Source: Tigriopus japonicus
Taxonomy: Eukaryota; Arthropoda; Copepoda; Harpacticoida; Harpacticidae
DNA length: 64,000 nt
Assembly (NCBI GenBank): GCA_010645155.1
Contig: CM021322.1
Coordinates: forward strand, 5,147,896-5,211,895
Direction: 5' to 3'
The translations under genes and the position numbers were made by a program. Shown in pieces: positions 62,047-64,000 of this stretch. Within the stretch, counting starts at the first letter, position 1, and each line of letters opens with the position of its first letter. The notes beneath the pieces were generated by a model, which saw nothing but the letters and a program-made list of their open reading frames with translations, was not told where the DNA came from and did no database searches.

Positions 62047-63810
62047 ATGGCCTCTTTATCCCGATCGAACTCGAGCCTTCAGGCTGGTCCCAAGATGAGT
62101 CTGGAGATCTTCCTCCGGGATTGCGTGTTTGTCTTATTAAAGCACATTTCGGGTGGTAAAGTACAAACCGAAATGGATGGCAAGATCCTTGAGTTCTGTC
62201 TACGATCCGGGAACAATGTGTGCGACCAAGGGAGATTGTTCCTCCACAGCTTCCTTGAACGCAAGATGAGGTCACTCTATCCTAATTCCGTATGCGATGA
62301 TGGAAGCAACAAATCATCTCAATTCTCTGTGATAAACGAAGCAACAAATGTCAAAGGCTGTCTGTCATTGTCAGATCCCAAACAGACCACGATCCTCCAG
62401 GACTTGAATAAGGAACTGAGCCTTGTTCAACGCGAGAACAGTCAACTGATTGAAGAGGTCGAGGTCCTCCGACTGGACATTGCTTCCTTGAAATCCATCA
62501 TTGTTACTCAGGGATTGAATTCGACCTATCAACAACCTCTGGGACAGTTCGATCCACAAAACATCATCAAGAACGAGGACAGCCTCCATTCTCAGCCAGA
62601 GATTCGAGAGTGTGATATGGCCAGAGGGAAGAAGAGCAGGAAAAGGTGAGTTATTCCAAGTATGTACCTACAGACTGTACTACTGCTACACTTTGCTCAA
62701 GTTTTCGTGTCTAGTGCGTGTTCCACAAGATCCATCAAAAGATGAGCAGACTTAAAGGAAAAAGCTACAACCTTCATCCAGATTATGCCCTCAAAGCTTT
62801 GTCACTCGAAGGATTATCGGGGCTTTCATAAATGTAAGGGAGTTTCACTTTTTCAGTACTCCAAGTACCGTGTCCAAAGCCAAAGTGAAACTCAGTTCCT
62901 CCTCCAACCAAGATGTTTCACCGAAGAAAACCGAAAGCATCAATAGTGGTCCTTCCCATGATACATTTTCCATTGACCGAGTTCGAGTGCAAAGCGAAGG
63001 TTCCGAAGAGGGTGAGGATCCTAGGATTGTTTTGTGGGACACCATTCGACATTTAAGAGAGGAGTTAATCAAAATCACCAAGAAACAGGAATCTTTGATC
63101 AAAGATATGACCTCCAAAGACGGGTGAGGGACCAGTTTTTCATTAGACACCATTGATTAAGGAAACTGAGCTTGATTCACAAACTGCTTGGTTCGCTTGT
63201 CTTTTCAGAGAACTCGTTCAAGCAGAAGAGCAAATCAACGAATTAATGCAAGAGCTTGATGCCAACAAAATGGAGTACAATGCTCATCAGAAGGTTATTC
63301 AGATTCTCAAGACCGAACAATCCCAGTCCAAGGAAGATCTACAAAAAGCTCTAATAAGCATTCCCGAGGAAATAGCCATCTCCTCCGAGCCACTCGCCAC
63401 CCTATTTGGTGACGACATCGGCAGCCAGAAATCCATATTCAACCTCAAACTTGAACAAGTCGACATCAAGCGACAATTAGCCAAGTCCATGGCCGAGTAT
63501 GACAAACTTTTGGCCAGACATCTGTGCCTTACGGACGAGTATGAGGTGCTCAAGGAAGATTTCCGTAATTTGATTGGCAAGCCCGAACCATCAGAGAATT
63601 CAAACTCTGTGAATGGAACTCGAGCGTTCAAAGAGGGACTACCCAAGGTAGGAAGACTAACTCAATCGTCGTTCACATCTCGTACAATCAAATATTGAGT
63701 TTTGCCTTCACTCTTTGCAGACCAGTGAAGCTTTTCGTGATTCGGCTTTGCCTGAACTAGAAGACACGTCACATTTCGAGGACCAGAGGCAAGCCCAAGA
63801 GGATATTTAA
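62047..63810 (+). CDS. Coiled-coil protein of unknown family
   Basis: Four coding exons, 62047-62645, 62857-63123, 63209-63647 and 63721-63810, join in phase to give 464 aa. The N-terminal 85 residues look globular (SLEIFLRDCVFVLLKHISGG, then FLHSFLERK). A first coiled coil covers about residues 115-155 (LNKELSLVQRENSQLIEEVEVLRLDIASL). A Ser/Lys-rich linker follows (about 190-255). Further helical segments come after it: about 255-280, and about 290-410 (ELVQAEEQINELMQELDANKMEYNAHQK, then a second block ending YEVLKEDFRNLIG). The tail is short and acidic. There is no motor, kinase or membrane segment. The layout suggests a centrosomal, Golgi or scaffold protein, but that is only a guess. All donors are GT and all acceptors have T-rich tracts. 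Confidence 0.8.
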
Positions 63811-64000
63811 ATCTTAAAATGCATTACTAAACCCATAAAATTCAAACTGCAACCGGTTTCAGTTGAAGTTGGTTTAGGAATAATGCTCGGAATATATTGA
63901 GAATCTCTTTTGCCCAGTCATGCTAAAACATGTCGTTTGTTCTCGGGCTGTGCCAATATGAACGTATTGTACGTAGGCATGGAACTTCGAATTGAGTAGG

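Overview
This is nuclear DNA of an invertebrate animal, most likely an arthropod and perhaps a crustacean such as a copepod. The evidence is eukaryotic: protein genes are split by introns of about 60 nt to 2.5 kb with GT..AG ends, coding islands sit in AT-rich non-coding DNA, and the gene set is animal (RGK GTPase, LRR/FN3 receptor, fucose mutarotase, renin-binding protein, bifunctional UMP synthase, importin beta-1, ribosomal protein eS7). The copepod guess rests on general likeness only. Seven multi-exon genes could be joined exon by exon with matching splice phases, and their summed lengths agree with known family sizes where a family is known.

Layout. 0.3-0.5 kb (-): a 57-aa single-pass membrane micropeptide. 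2.2-3.1 kb (+): fucose mutarotase, convergent with a 1307-aa LRR/FN3 transmembrane protein (3.2-10.9 kb, -). 11-23 kb: a long stretch with no supported gene. 23.1-28.0 kb (-): an RGK-family GTPase with a long Ser/Pro/Arg-rich N-terminus. 28-36.9 kb: non-coding DNA with SINE-like repeats. 36.9-38.6 kb (+): RpS7 with a 5' TOP leader. 39.5-44.1 kb: a dense repeat block with two hAT-like non-autonomous elements, three large imperfect palindromes, a diverged tandem repeat and a small hAT-like MITE. 44.4-46.8 kb (-): RENBP. 47.2-49.4 kb (-): UMPS. 49.9-52.3 kb: another hAT-like element and a decayed LINE reverse-transcriptase fragment. 54.1-57.8 kb (-): importin beta-1. 62.0-63.8 kb (+): an unrecognised coiled-coil protein.

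The genes are mostly unrelated housekeeping or signalling genes and do not form a pathway cluster. Fucose mutarotase and RENBP both handle sugar epimers and UMPS makes the uridine nucleotide of UDP-sugars, but nothing in the sequence shows that they act together. The most distinctive content is the mobile-DNA cluster at 39.5-51 kb. There, four separate elements each carry terminal inverted repeats and 8-bp target duplications, two of them perfect and two at 7 of 8, which is the hallmark of the hAT superfamily. No transposase gene is visible in any of them.
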